In this document: positions 6,739 to 13,650 of the stretch, in pieces
How positions within the stretch are numbered: the first letter of the stretch is position 1
Layout: each line of letters opens with the position of its first letter
Assembly: GCA_014729945.1 (NCBI GenBank)
Contig: WJJC01000097.1
Location: 1 to 19,871, forward strand
From: Candidatus Bathyarchaeota archaeon
GTDB lineage: Archaea; Thermoproteota; Bathyarchaeia; TCS64
Direction: 5' to 3'
Length of the DNA: 19,871 nucleotides
Notes under the pieces: model-generated
The model's database searches: none
The model's input: only the letters and a program-made list of their open reading frames with translations
What the model was told of the DNA's origin: nothing
Program-made: the position numbers and the translations under genes

Positions 6739-7179
6739 ATGCAGTTAATAGACGAGATAATGAACAGGTTCAAGGAGCAACAGGTTGTCCAGTTCGCCAC
6801 ATCAGATGGCAAACAGCCAAGAGTACGACCCATGAGCCTCATCCACAGGGATAACCACTTCTACATGATCACAGGCGCAAGAGGCGGCAAAGACGCCAAG
6901 AAACTACAGCAACTAAGAGTTAACCCGAGGTTTGAGTACTATATGATGCTTGATGGAGAGAAGGTAAATGGGTTCATCAGGGGCGCAGGAGACGCACACG
7001 AAATAGATGATAAAACAATAAAAAAACGGGTCTATGATGTTATTGACTGGGCAAGAGGCTACTTTGACCGTGTTGATCACCCGGATTATGTGTTGCTGGA
7101 GCTAGTTCATGATGGTTTCATTTACCGTTCTCCCGATGACATTGAGATCAAGTACCTCAACTCGTGTTCAATGGGATGA
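6739..7179 (+). CDS. Pyridoxamine 5'-phosphate oxidase-like FMN-binding split-barrel protein
   Basis: A 146-residue cytoplasmic protein of the PNPOx-like split beta-barrel fold, which binds FMN or F420 and reduces or oxidises small substrates. The N-terminal helix IDEIMNRFKEQQ leads into QFATSDGKQPRVRPMS, the typical first barrel strands. It is followed by FYMITGARGGKDAKKLQQLRVNPRFEYYMM, where small stand-alone members carry their phosphate-binding basic residues and the conserved asparagine-proline. The C-terminus (HPDYVLLELVHDGFIYR) closes the barrel. Members of this short type often lack a defined substrate, so no specific reaction can be assigned. A CTTATCAAAAAAGG segment about 25 bases before the ATG could be its promoter, giving a leaderless mRNA. 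It converges on the gene at 7213. Confidence 0.85.
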   Translation: MQLIDEIMNRFKEQQVVQFATSDGKQPRVRPMSLIHRDNHFYMITGARGGKDAKKLQQLRVNPRFEYYMMLDGEKVNGFIRGAGDAHEIDDKTIKKRVYDVIDWARGYFDRVDHPDYVLLELVHDGFIYRSPDDIEIKYLNSCSMG

Positions 7180-7212
7180 TATCGGTAAACGACTTCTTCT
7201 AGTTCTCCCTTG

Positions 7213-7503
7213 CTATCCCCCGGGTTTTCTTAAGGAGGTCCGTTCTAGTGGTTTAGGTGCCTTTGGTGTCAGTGCCTTTTCCTGAACTTTTTTAATGGCT
7301 TCTGTGGCCTCAGTGATTATGGACCCTGTGATTAGTTTCTCGCTGGGGTTAGCGCTGCTGAGGTATCTGACCATCTCGATTACTCGTAGACGGGTGATTC
7401 GTTTCTCCAGAAACTGGAAAAACCATGCTACTATGGTGTATAGGTCCTCTGGTTCCACGCTGTGGCCAACTTGAAGAGGTATACGCGTCATCAAATCGAT
7501 CAT
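7213..7503 (-). CDS. Hypothetical protein, 96 aa
   Basis: I recognise no family. The product is soluble and mostly helical: PEDLYTIVAWFFQFLEKRITRLRVIEMVRYLSSA is an amphipathic, basic segment, followed by SITEA-type helices and a Pro- and Lys-rich tail (TPKAPKPLERTSLRKPGG) that may be disordered. The ATG at 7503 is preceded at once by an in-frame stop, so no longer start is possible; the next in-frame Met is residue 5. No good ribosome site is seen. The overlapping frame at 7349-7603 on the same strand lacks protein-like composition, so this frame is preferred. The helical and basic character would allow a nucleic-acid or protein-binding role, but this is not shown. Confidence 0.5.
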   Translation of the reverse strand: MIDLMTRIPLQVGHSVEPEDLYTIVAWFFQFLEKRITRLRVIEMVRYLSSANPSEKLITGSIITEATEAIKKVQEKALTPKAPKPLERTSLRKPGG

Positions 7504-7616
7504 CCCTTATAGAGACTTTCTGACCCGAGATGAGTTGAAGAGTCTCCAGTAACATAATCAACTTAAATAAAAAAGATACAACAAGTCTAGTAACCCAGAT
7601 CATTAAAACTATGGTG

Positions 7617-7628
7617 TTTTAAATTTAT
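7617..7628 (+). promoter_or_regulatory. TATA box of the IadA-like amidohydrolase gene
   Basis: TTTTAAATTTAT is centred about 25 bases before the ATG at 7647, with no ribosome site between. This is the typical arrangement of a leaderless archaeal transcript. Confidence 0.5.
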
Positions 7629-7646
7629 AGCCCCATTCTCTCATAC

Positions 7647-8843
7647 ATGTTTAACCTAATTAAGGATGGACACATCTACAGCCCAGAAGATATCGGTGTA
7701 AAAGATATTCTAATCCTCGGTGAAAAGATCCTCAAAATAGAAGAAGATATCAAACCACCAACCGGGTACAATTGTGAAACCATTGACGCATCAGATAAGA
7801 TAATCTACCCCGGCTTCGTTGACGGCCACGTCCACCTCATAGGAGCAGACGATGGACAGGGCCCAGTGGGTAGGACCAGTGACATAGCTTGGAAAGACAT
7901 CGTTGAATCAGGAACCACCACGGTAGTTGGGTGCCTGGGGAGTAGTAGATTCGCGAGAACCCTGGATAGGCTCTATATCAAGACCTTGGAGCTAGAGATG
8001 ATGGGGATCAGCACCTACATTTATACTGGGAGTTTTGTAATACCTCCACCAACCCTCACAGGGGAGATAAGAAAAGACGTATATCTAGTCCCGAAGGTCA
8101 TCGGGTTAAAGACAGCAATCAGTGACCCCACTACCAACCATCATACGTGGAGAGACCTCGCAGACATAGCATCCGAGGTACTCTACGGCTCAAGCATTGC
8201 AGACAAACACGCGGTAATACACGTCCACGTGGGGCGACAGGACACAAGAATGGATCGAATATTCGAGTTAATAGATAACATGGGAATAGACCCCGTCAGA
8301 ATTATCCCCACTCATATCAACCGCAGAAAACCAGACGTCATGGAGCAAGCTATCGAATACACAAAGATGGGTGGAATAGTAGACCTCAGCAGCCTAATGA
8401 GAAGAGAAGAGGGAACTATGACGGGTCTTAAACCCCATCTAGCAGTGAAAAGGATGCTGGAAGAAGGAGCCAAGTTAGAGAACATGACAATGAGTAGCGA
8501 CGGAAACGTACCCCAACCCATAAGAGATGAGAAGATGAACCAGACTGGAAGATACATCGCTCCACTGGATCTCAACAGACGGGAAATACGGGATATGACC
8601 AACAATCAGGTGTGTAGCTTCAGTGATGCCCTAAAGATTATGACAGCCAACCCAGCACGGGCACTAGGAATCGAGAAGGGTAGGATAACAGAGGGATACG
8701 ATGCGGATCTGGTAATAGCTGATTGCATTGAGAACCTAAGAGTTGAACATGTATTCGCCCGTGGTAGACAAGTGGTAAAAAACGGGGAATCAACATGGAA
8801 AACCCATTTTCAGCAAGATCCCTATTACAATCAATACCACTAA
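7647..8843 (+). CDS. Isoaspartyl-dipeptidase (IadA)-like amidohydrolase, catalytic residues altered
   Basis: A 398-residue dinuclear-metal TIM-barrel hydrolase closest in pattern to beta-aspartyl dipeptidase. Metal ligands are all present: H61-V-H63 in PGFVDGHVHLIG, K155 (the lysine that is carbamylated in IadA) in VIGLKTAISD, H194 in HVHVG, H223 in PTHINR and D285 in SSDGNVPQP. Compared from memory with E. coli IadA, three substrate or catalytic residues differ. The Glu77 position is Gly/Gln (70-71), Tyr137 is Phe130 in TGSFVIPP, and Arg169 of SDHRS is Thr in SDPTT; Arg226 of HINR is kept. It may therefore hydrolyse something other than isoaspartyl dipeptides. The gene appears leaderless and lies 53 bases upstream of an arginine-deiminase-family gene on the same strand, so a joint pathway on a guanidino- or amino-acid-derived compound is plausible. 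Confidence 0.85.
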   Translation: MFNLIKDGHIYSPEDIGVKDILILGEKILKIEEDIKPPTGYNCETIDASDKIIYPGFVDGHVHLIGADDGQGPVGRTSDIAWKDIVESGTTTVVGCLGSSRFARTLDRLYIKTLELEMMGISTYIYTGSFVIPPPTLTGEIRKDVYLVPKVIGLKTAISDPTTNHHTWRDLADIASEVLYGSSIADKHAVIHVHVGRQDTRMDRIFELIDNMGIDPVRIIPTHINRRKPDVMEQAIEYTKMGGIVDLSSLMRREEGTMTGLKPHLAVKRMLEEGAKLENMTMSSDGNVPQPIRDEKMNQTGRYIAPLDLNRREIRDMTNNQVCSFSDALKIMTANPARALGIEKGRITEGYDADLVIADCIENLRVEHVFARGRQVVKNGESTWKTHFQQDPYYNQYH

Positions 8844-8896
8844 CCCTTGACTCGATTATGTTTTATGTCATTAATGCGGAATAGTGGTGAATAGAT

Positions 8897-9991
8897 TTGA
8901 GTGAAGTAGAGAAGAAGACCGAGGAATATAAACAGTCAGCAGAAGACCTGCACGACACATATAACAGACTACACCCCCAGGTCCTAAGCCAATTCGAGGA
9001 CGAGATGCCCAAATACTGGGGTAGAAAATGGAAAGCCAACACAACAGTGGGCAAACTCAACACAGTGCTCCTCCACAGACCCGGAGAAGAGTTCCTCAAC
9101 GTAGGAAAACCCACACCCTGGCCACCATACGAGGACAGCTTAGCCGCTTGGCGAATGACCGAGAAACCAGACCTTGATGAACTTGTTGAGCATCACCAAA
9201 ACCTAGTGGACGCTTTCAAGGCAGAGGGCGTCGAGGTAATCATCAGAAATCCCGACCCATGGGATCCACCTTACACGGTGAAATCCATCTATTGCGACGA
9301 CGTAGCACACGCAGCGGTTTATGGCCACGTCATACTACGAATGTATGACTATATCAGGAAAGGAGAGGAGCTTCCAACATTCCAGACCCTTGCGGAGCAC
9401 GGTATCCCGGTGGTAGGTATGATCTTTGGAGATGGCATGGTGGAGGGCGGTCCATGTGGATGGCTGGATGAAAAACACGCTATCATAGAGGTTCACTATC
9501 CCAGAGGAAACACCAAAGAACCAAGTGTAATGCGAGGTAACGAGTGGGGTCAAAAGCAATACGCCAACATCATCAAAACCCAAGACCCGGAGGTAGACAT
9601 CAGAATGGGGCCCGGATACGGGACAAGAAAAGGAACCATCCACTACAGCATGGTGGATAGACATACCAGTGTAGGCGAGGCGAAATATTATGATAAATAC
9701 CTGACTGACTGGATGGAGGCTGAGATGGACTGGGAGTTTATCAAACCACCGGACGACTTGGTAAGCATAGACACACGGGGATTCGCCAAGGGACCAGACT
9801 GTGGAGTTGTCCTTGAGCCGGGTAAGATCATAACAAGCAACCAGTACCCCAAGGCCACAAAATGGTTCGAATCAATCGGTATCGAAGTGGTTGAGGTTGA
9901 GATCAGTAGCCTAGTCAGGCCAAGAAACAGCGGAAGTATACACTGCCTCTGCGGCACATTGGACCGAGAACCTGAGCCCAAGAGCTACTAA
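8897..9991 (+). CDS. Arginine deiminase / amidinotransferase-family enzyme
   Basis: A 364-residue protein of the guanidino-group-modifying superfamily (arginine deiminase, dimethylargininase, amidinotransferase). These enzymes attack a guanidinium carbon with a cysteine. The start TTG at 8897 is set by GGTGA at 8886-8890. Recognisable elements are VLLHRPGEEF at 57-66, CDDV at 133-136 (position of the usual FxRD), MVEGGP at 181-186, the likely catalytic His249 in GTIHYSM, and the C-terminal GSIHCLCGTL with Cys350 as the aligned nucleophile and a second cysteine two residues on. The HxD usual in deiminases reads HYS here. There are extra acidic and aromatic insertions around 70-90 and 200-240, so the substrate is not simply arginine by inspection. 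It probably shares a transcript with the IadA-like gene and ends at a T-tract terminator. Confidence 0.85.
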   Translation: MSEVEKKTEEYKQSAEDLHDTYNRLHPQVLSQFEDEMPKYWGRKWKANTTVGKLNTVLLHRPGEEFLNVGKPTPWPPYEDSLAAWRMTEKPDLDELVEHHQNLVDAFKAEGVEVIIRNPDPWDPPYTVKSIYCDDVAHAAVYGHVILRMYDYIRKGEELPTFQTLAEHGIPVVGMIFGDGMVEGGPCGWLDEKHAIIEVHYPRGNTKEPSVMRGNEWGQKQYANIIKTQDPEVDIRMGPGYGTRKGTIHYSMVDRHTSVGEAKYYDKYLTDWMEAEMDWEFIKPPDDLVSIDTRGFAKGPDCGVVLEPGKIITSNQYPKATKWFESIGIEVVEVEISSLVRPRNSGSIHCLCGTLDREPEPKSY

Positions 9992-10007
9992 GCCCACCCT
10001 TTTTTTC
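9992..10007 (+). terminator. T-tract terminator after the ADI-family gene
   Basis: AGCCCACCC is followed by seven T residues at 10000-10006, within 15 bases of the stop codon. This is the usual intrinsic archaeal termination signal. The remainder of the gap to 10271 shows only very short frames, such as 51 codons from ATG 10150 on the plus strand that overlap the end of the next gene. None is strong enough to call. Confidence 0.45.
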
Positions 10008-10271
10008 ATGAACCCACATTATACATCGTTAAACCAATCACAGAGTTTTAGAGAAATGAACGAAGCAGATTGTATTATCCATGAATGCTACATAAAAAAA
10101 GGGCTACTACGCCTGTTACGAGTACATATTATTCTAGACCTAGGATAAAATGGAGAAAACACTTGACAACCTTCACCTATGGGTATGTATTCAAAACGTT
10201 AGTGAAATAAACGAATACGGGCTAGGGAGGTGGCTTGAAAGGGCACAATACATCATTACTGGGATGGATAG

Positions 10272-10544
10272 CTATTCACCATACTTTTCCCTGATATGCT
10301 TATAGATCATCTGTGTTTTAGTCTTACTATCCACGTAAAAGAATTTACCACCCAATAACTCAGATAATTCAGCTGGTTTCCGATCCTCAGTAATCAAGAT
10401 CAAGTCATTCTCCTTAGCGTACTCAGATATCTCACGATCAGCTTTTCCGGATAACTCCAGCTCGGGAACCGTCTTAACATCGCACCCCAAGACCTCAAAG
10501 TATTCTTTTAATCCACTGTACATCTCATCAAGTAATAATTTCAT
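10272..10544 (-). CDS. DUF5615 PIN-like domain protein
   Basis: A 90-residue protein with the DUF5615 pattern, a PIN-like fold related to toxin nucleases and Mut7-C. MKLLLDEMYSGL at the N-terminus carries the first acidic residues (Asp6, Glu7), followed by LGCDVKTVPEL, ADREISEYAKENDLILITEDRK and LLGGKFFYV. The acidic residues at the strand ends could bind a metal as in PIN nucleases, although catalytic activity is not established for DUF5615. Its ATG overlaps the stop of the second thyX gene (ATGA) and a GAGAGGT ribosome site lies 9 bases upstream within that gene, so translation is coupled. No partner antitoxin gene is next to it. Its presence in a thymidylate-synthesis operon is unusual and may point to a DNA- or tRNA-related housekeeping role rather than a toxin. 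Confidence 0.75.
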   Translation of the reverse strand: MKLLLDEMYSGLKEYFEVLGCDVKTVPELELSGKADREISEYAKENDLILITEDRKPAELSELLGGKFFYVDSKTKTQMIYKHIREKYGE

Positions 10545-11131
10545 ACACTGTACCTCTCTACTGCTTCATCCATTTTACCACAAGTAAATCTACCCTCAGG
10601 GCAATAATTCAACTGGTAACAGTACGGTCCAGCATTGTTGAATACTCTGGGCTCACCCTCACGTAACTGCTCCAGCATGCTATCAGCCAGGCTTCTTATC
10701 TCCCACTGAGCCCTGTTACATGTCCGTAACCCCAAAAAATGCATCAAAGAGGCTCCATCCATAGTCATAAGTAAACTAGTCTCAGCAGCGTTAGGGAGCA
10801 CAAAACGGGCATCCTCCTTGGGCGCCCCCTGATCAACCAGTCTCTGATATGCATCACTGGCCTGTTCTATCAGGTTATTGAAACCTTCATTCTCTCCTAT
10901 GGTTGGCGGTGTTACGACCTTCTTATCCAGATTCTTAATAGTGATGTATCGCTGGCTCTGCTGACTGAAGCTAGCCACCCTGTGTCTCACCAGTTGATGA
11001 CTGCACGCCCTACTAATCTTCTCCACAGCAAAAGTATAACTCAGGTGAGGAAGATAATTTCTCCAAGGCAAATCGGGGAAATTCTTCTCGATACCCTCTA
11101 ATGATGTGTAGGTTAATAATTCTGCCTTCAA
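10541..11131 (-). CDS. thyX: ThyX-like protein carrying the RHR signature (catalytic half of a split ThyX)
   Basis: Flavin-dependent thymidylate synthase makes dTMP from dUMP using methylene-tetrahydrofolate and FAD. This 196-residue protein has the defining signature RHRVASFSQQSQR at 49-61, DARFVLPNAAET at 108-118 and NRAQWEIR at 139-146. Its C-terminal cysteine cluster (C171, C177 and C184 around CPEG) resembles archaeal ThyX such as that of Pyrococcus. It lacks about 50 N-terminal residues of normal ThyX. The FAD-binding HExxxEH region is reduced to PWRNYLPH, and the later NxRxL is TMDGASL (125-129), so Asn and Arg are missing. The start is TTG 11131, overlapping the stop of the upstream gene (TTGA), with AGGAGG at 11140-11145. 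The missing elements are present in the upstream protein, suggesting a two-subunit enzyme. Confidence 0.85.
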   Translation of the reverse strand: MKAELLTYTSLEGIEKNFPDLPWRNYLPHLSYTFAVEKISRACSHQLVRHRVASFSQQSQRYITIKNLDKKVVTPPTIGENEGFNNLIEQASDAYQRLVDQGAPKEDARFVLPNAAETSLLMTMDGASLMHFLGLRTCNRAQWEIRSLADSMLEQLREGEPRVFNNAGPYCYQLNYCPEGRFTCGKMDEAVERYSV

Positions 11132-11541
11132 CCCGTTTTCCTCCTGATGAAACTGTATATCCTAGGGGATACCTCTTTTATTGATTCCACCAGTTGTTCA
11201 CTGAACTCATCAGCAATGGTTTGATGGTACTCAACTAATGCCCTCATATTACTGCTTATTATCCAGTGATCATCCACTGGTGTTATGTTGAAGAACTTTG
11301 AATTGAGTAAGATGGATAACACCTCGTCCCCCTCAGCATCCATCCTCCACACCAGTCTGTTATGCTCCAGTATGTTCCCGTGCTGAACCTCAACACGTCC
11401 AACAATACCCTCAACCTTATCCTGATTCTCCAATAAACGACGATACAGAGTACTGGGCATAGCCCCGCTGGTAGTGGTCAGCATGCTTGTGGCAATCATT
11501 GTCTCGATATCCGGTGTATGGTTCTTGAGGCTTAACTTCAA
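11128..11541 (-). CDS. ThyX-like protein without the RHR signature (FAD-side half of a split ThyX)
   Basis: A 137-residue protein that aligns with ThyX at both ends but lacks the middle. The start LSLKNHTPDIE matches the typical ThyX N-terminus. QHGNILEH at 53-60 matches the GHESILEH flavin-binding motif (H54, E59, H60). WIISSNMRALVEY at 93-105 matches the VTMNxRxLxHF strand-helix (N98, R100), followed by a helix like the ThyX C-terminal one. The RHRxxS signature, the DAR loop and QWEIR are absent, so it cannot act alone as a known ThyX. The TTG at 11541 is chosen because it restores the family N-terminus; GTGAA lies 5 bases before it. It is first in a three-gene unit and is coupled to the RHR-bearing protein. 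Alternatives are a regulatory paralogue or a decayed copy, but the overlapping frames and conserved residues argue against decay. Confidence 0.75.
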   Translation of the reverse strand: MKLSLKNHTPDIETMIATSMLTTTSGAMPSTLYRRLLENQDKVEGIVGRVEVQHGNILEHNRLVWRMDAEGDEVLSILLNSKFFNITPVDDHWIISSNMRALVEYHQTIADEFSEQLVESIKEVSPRIYSFIRRKTG

Positions 11542-11614
11542 TTTATTTCACTTAAGATCTCAGAAGAGTCCACTATACCAGTAGAATATTCGCCTATATT
11601 TCTTACCTAATTGA

Positions 11615-11621
11615 TATAAAA
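11615..11621 (+). promoter_or_regulatory. TATA box of the DUF3467 gene
   Basis: TATAAAA is centred 25 bases before the ATG at 11643, again fitting a leaderless transcript. The region 11542-11642 is a divergent promoter shared with the thyX operon, whose own TATA is less clear (GGTATAGTG near 11577 on the minus strand is one candidate). Confidence 0.5.
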
Positions 11622-11642
11622 CATGACATAACAAGGTTAAGC

Positions 11643-11984
11643 ATGGCATCTAAAACAAAGGTACCGAGATTTTCATTAAACACCGCCGAGTATTACCGTG
11701 AATTCTTCGCCACCGGGGCGCTGGGTGGCATGAACCCCAATAAATGCACTATTACATTCTATGATGATAAACCCGTCCTAACCATTCCAGATGGGGCGCG
11801 AAACAAGGTTAAGATAGACGAGGTTAACAGAGAGATACAGGCATCAGTATACATGACTCCCGTCCAGTTCAAGCAGATGGCTCAGTGGATGATGAAGACG
11901 GTTCAACACTATGAGAAAAGATTCGGTAAGATTGAATTAACAAAGAGTGTAAAAGAATCTACACAACCCAACTTCATCTCCTAG
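11643..11984 (+). CDS. DUF3467-like hypothetical protein, 113 aa
   Basis: The C-terminal part ASVYMTPVQFKQMAQWMMKTVQHYEKRFGKIEL fits the DUF3467 pattern: a strand followed by a helix ending in YExxFGxI. The first half (LNTAEYYREFFATGALGG, then CTITFYDDKPVLTI) would correspond to the preceding strands of that small beta-rich fold. The function of the family is unknown; it is found widely in archaea and bacteria. No signal peptide or membrane segment is present. The ATG start is placed by the TATA box 25 bases upstream. It is divergent from the thyX unit and precedes the cold-shock gene, which has its own promoter. Confidence 0.65.
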   Translation: MASKTKVPRFSLNTAEYYREFFATGALGGMNPNKCTITFYDDKPVLTIPDGARNKVKIDEVNREIQASVYMTPVQFKQMAQWMMKTVQHYEKRFGKIELTKSVKESTQPNFIS

Positions 11985-12079
11985 ACAATGAACGACCCTC
12001 ACGATAAAATTCAATACTTAAACATTAGTTACCATTAAACCCTAATTATAACCATTAAAAAAGGGTACAACCCAATGGG

Positions 12080-12087
12080 TTTATATT
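12080..12087 (+). promoter_or_regulatory. TATA box of the cold-shock gene
   Basis: TTTATATT followed about 25 bases later by a likely start site near 12109 would leave a leader of about 26 bases. That leader would contain the GAGGTGA ribosome site at 12123-12129. Confidence 0.45.
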
Positions 12088-12134
12088 CTATCCAAGTAAT
12101 GCATTCATACCGTTAAAGTAAAGAGGTGAAACAG

Positions 12135-12329
12135 TTGGAAGGTATAGTCAAGAGATGGCTTGACAGAGGCTACGGCTTTATTGAAGTTGAAGGCGAAGAA
12201 GATGATATCTTTGTTCATAACTCATCAATACAGGGAGCCTTTGAGCTACGTGAAGGACAGAAGGTAGAATTCGAGGTAGAAGACTCACCCAAAGGTCCTA
12301 GAGCCGTGAATGTCAAGATAGTAGAGTAA
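12135..12329 (+). CDS. Cold-shock domain protein (CspA-like)
   Basis: A 64-residue single cold-shock domain, a five-stranded barrel that binds single-stranded nucleic acid and melts RNA structure. RNP1 is RGYGFIEV and RNP2 is DIFVHNSSI; the ending [11 protein letters not shown] is standard. I place the start at TTG 12135 because GAGGTGA at 12123-12129 then sits 5 bases upstream and the product begins MEGIVKRW, as cold-shock proteins do. The alternative GTG at 12126 lies inside that ribosome site and would add only KQ plus the start. Cold-shock proteins of this bacterial type are present in only some archaeal groups, so an old transfer is possible. The gene stands alone, with its own TATA box and a hairpin behind it. 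Confidence 0.9.
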   Translation: MEGIVKRWLDRGYGFIEVEGEEDDIFVHNSSIQGAFELREGQKVEFEVEDSPKGPRAVNVKIVE

Positions 12330-12359
12330 GAAGATTAAGCTACTATAATTTGACAAAGT

Positions 12360-12373
12360 TGGGGATTTCCCCA
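12360..12373 (+). terminator. GC hairpin downstream of the cold-shock gene
   Basis: TGGGGATTTCCCCA forms a 5-bp stem with a 4-base loop, 31 bases after the stop codon. A second weaker pairing, GGCG to CGCC, follows at about 12401-12420, then a run of A and T. Both lie between convergent genes, so a termination or RNA-stability role is plausible but unproven. Confidence 0.35.
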
Positions 12374-12462
12374 TACGAGTTCAATACGAATAGAAATCTG
12401 GCGAATTGAGAAAGACGCCAAAAAAGTTTATTATTTTATTAATTAACCAAAAATAGGGTAAT

Positions 12463-13623
12463 CTATGTTTCAGCTATCACAGATATATTCTCAGATGCAT
12501 CACGGCATAACTTATCCAGATCCAGCTCGGCCTCCAGCTCCTCGAGGATATGAATCTTGCTACGAGTGGCTGGACCCTGGGGTACTGCAGTGCATCCATC
12601 AGTTGTGATAGCTGTTATCCCGTATGACCCTATTTTTCTGGCTATATCTTCTATCTCCACCTTATCCAGCCCCACTAGGGGACGTAACACCGGTATTGAG
12701 ATGGCTGAACTCAATACATACATGTTTATTAGAGTCTGACTAGCTACCTGTCCAAGGCTCTCCCCCGTGAGGATAGCCCTTGACTTGTGTTTGTATGAAA
12801 AGGCCTGCGCTATCCGGTACATACTGCGTTTGCACATAATACAAGTGTACCTTGGTTCACGTGTCTCAGTTATTCTCTGCATAATATCCCCCATGGGGGC
12901 AGAGTACAGCCGATACGATGATTCAGGCACATAAGATGCGATCTGTTGAAATCCCTCAATCGCTCGATCAACGTAACTGTCACCTACAAATGGGCGTTGA
13001 TCCATGAATAATGGAAGCACGTTTACGCCACGTTTCATCAATAACCACGCTGCTACTGGGCTGTCAATGCCGCCACTGAATAATGATGTGGCTTTTCCCT
13101 GAGTACCATAAGGTAACCCAAGTACCCCGGGTATTATCTCACTGTAAATGAAGGCTTCATTGTTCCGCACCTCAGCATAAAGGGTTACATTAGGCTCATC
13201 TAAGTTAACATATATATCACGATTCTCCAGGGCTTCTAGTACACTACTGCCTCCCTCAATTGCGATATCACGGCTACCGTATTCATGATCACCCACCACA
13301 TTAGGTCTTACAGCGAACCCCTCCCCCCTACTCAGTGTCTTCTCTGCTTCAGCTACTATTCCCTCTATTATTGACTCGAAACCTGTCTTCACAGGTGTAC
13401 TGGGCATGGCTTTGGCTACACCGAAGACGTTGGCCACTATTGTTGCCGCCTCACTGGGTACATTATCCACATAGATTCTGCCAAATACTCGTCTAGTTGA
13501 TGCATCATTGTACCCGTGTTTTTTCAGCTGAGTGGTTATGTCGTGTGCTAGTTTTCTTTCTAATTGATTTCTTACGTATCTGGATTTTAGGGCAATTTCA
13601 CTGTAGCTTACTAGTATGGTCAA
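12463..13623 (-). CDS. thiI: tRNA 4-thiouridine synthetase / sulfurtransferase ThiI (no rhodanese domain)
   Basis: ThiI adenylates U8 of tRNA and inserts sulfur to give s4U8, a near-UV sensor; some versions also feed thiamine synthesis. The 386-residue protein has the N-terminal ferredoxin-like domain (LVSYSEIALKSRYVRNQLERKL, a hallmark of ThiI), a THUMP domain to about residue 165, and the PP-loop pyrophosphatase motif LFSGGIDSPVA. It also has the paired cysteines CIMCKR in the domain that holds the reactive cysteine. The rhodanese extension of E. coli ThiI is absent, as is usual in archaea. The start is TTG 13623, which gives the family N-terminus; no good ribosome site is seen. It lies 27 bases after the CPBP gene, probably in the same transcript. 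Confidence 0.93.
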   Translation of the reverse strand: MTILVSYSEIALKSRYVRNQLERKLAHDITTQLKKHGYNDASTRRVFGRIYVDNVPSEAATIVANVFGVAKAMPSTPVKTGFESIIEGIVAEAEKTLSRGEGFAVRPNVVGDHEYGSRDIAIEGGSSVLEALENRDIYVNLDEPNVTLYAEVRNNEAFIYSEIIPGVLGLPYGTQGKATSLFSGGIDSPVAAWLLMKRGVNVLPLFMDQRPFVGDSYVDRAIEGFQQIASYVPESSYRLYSAPMGDIMQRITETREPRYTCIMCKRSMYRIAQAFSYKHKSRAILTGESLGQVASQTLINMYVLSSAISIPVLRPLVGLDKVEIEDIARKIGSYGITAITTDGCTAVPQGPATRSKIHILEELEAELDLDKLCRDASENISVIAET

Positions 13624-13650
13624 GATATGAGATAGGAGACTTGGCTACTT

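Noticed and set aside
7349..7603. 84-codon minus-strand frame overlapping the 96-residue hypothetical gene
   Set aside because: Low-complexity, Ser/Arg/Pro-rich end and no ribosome site; the overlapping frame looks more like a protein.
10150..10305. 51-codon plus-strand frame (MEKTLDNLHLW...) with a TATA-like stretch upstream
   Set aside because: It overlaps the end of the DUF5615 gene on the other strand and has no other support.
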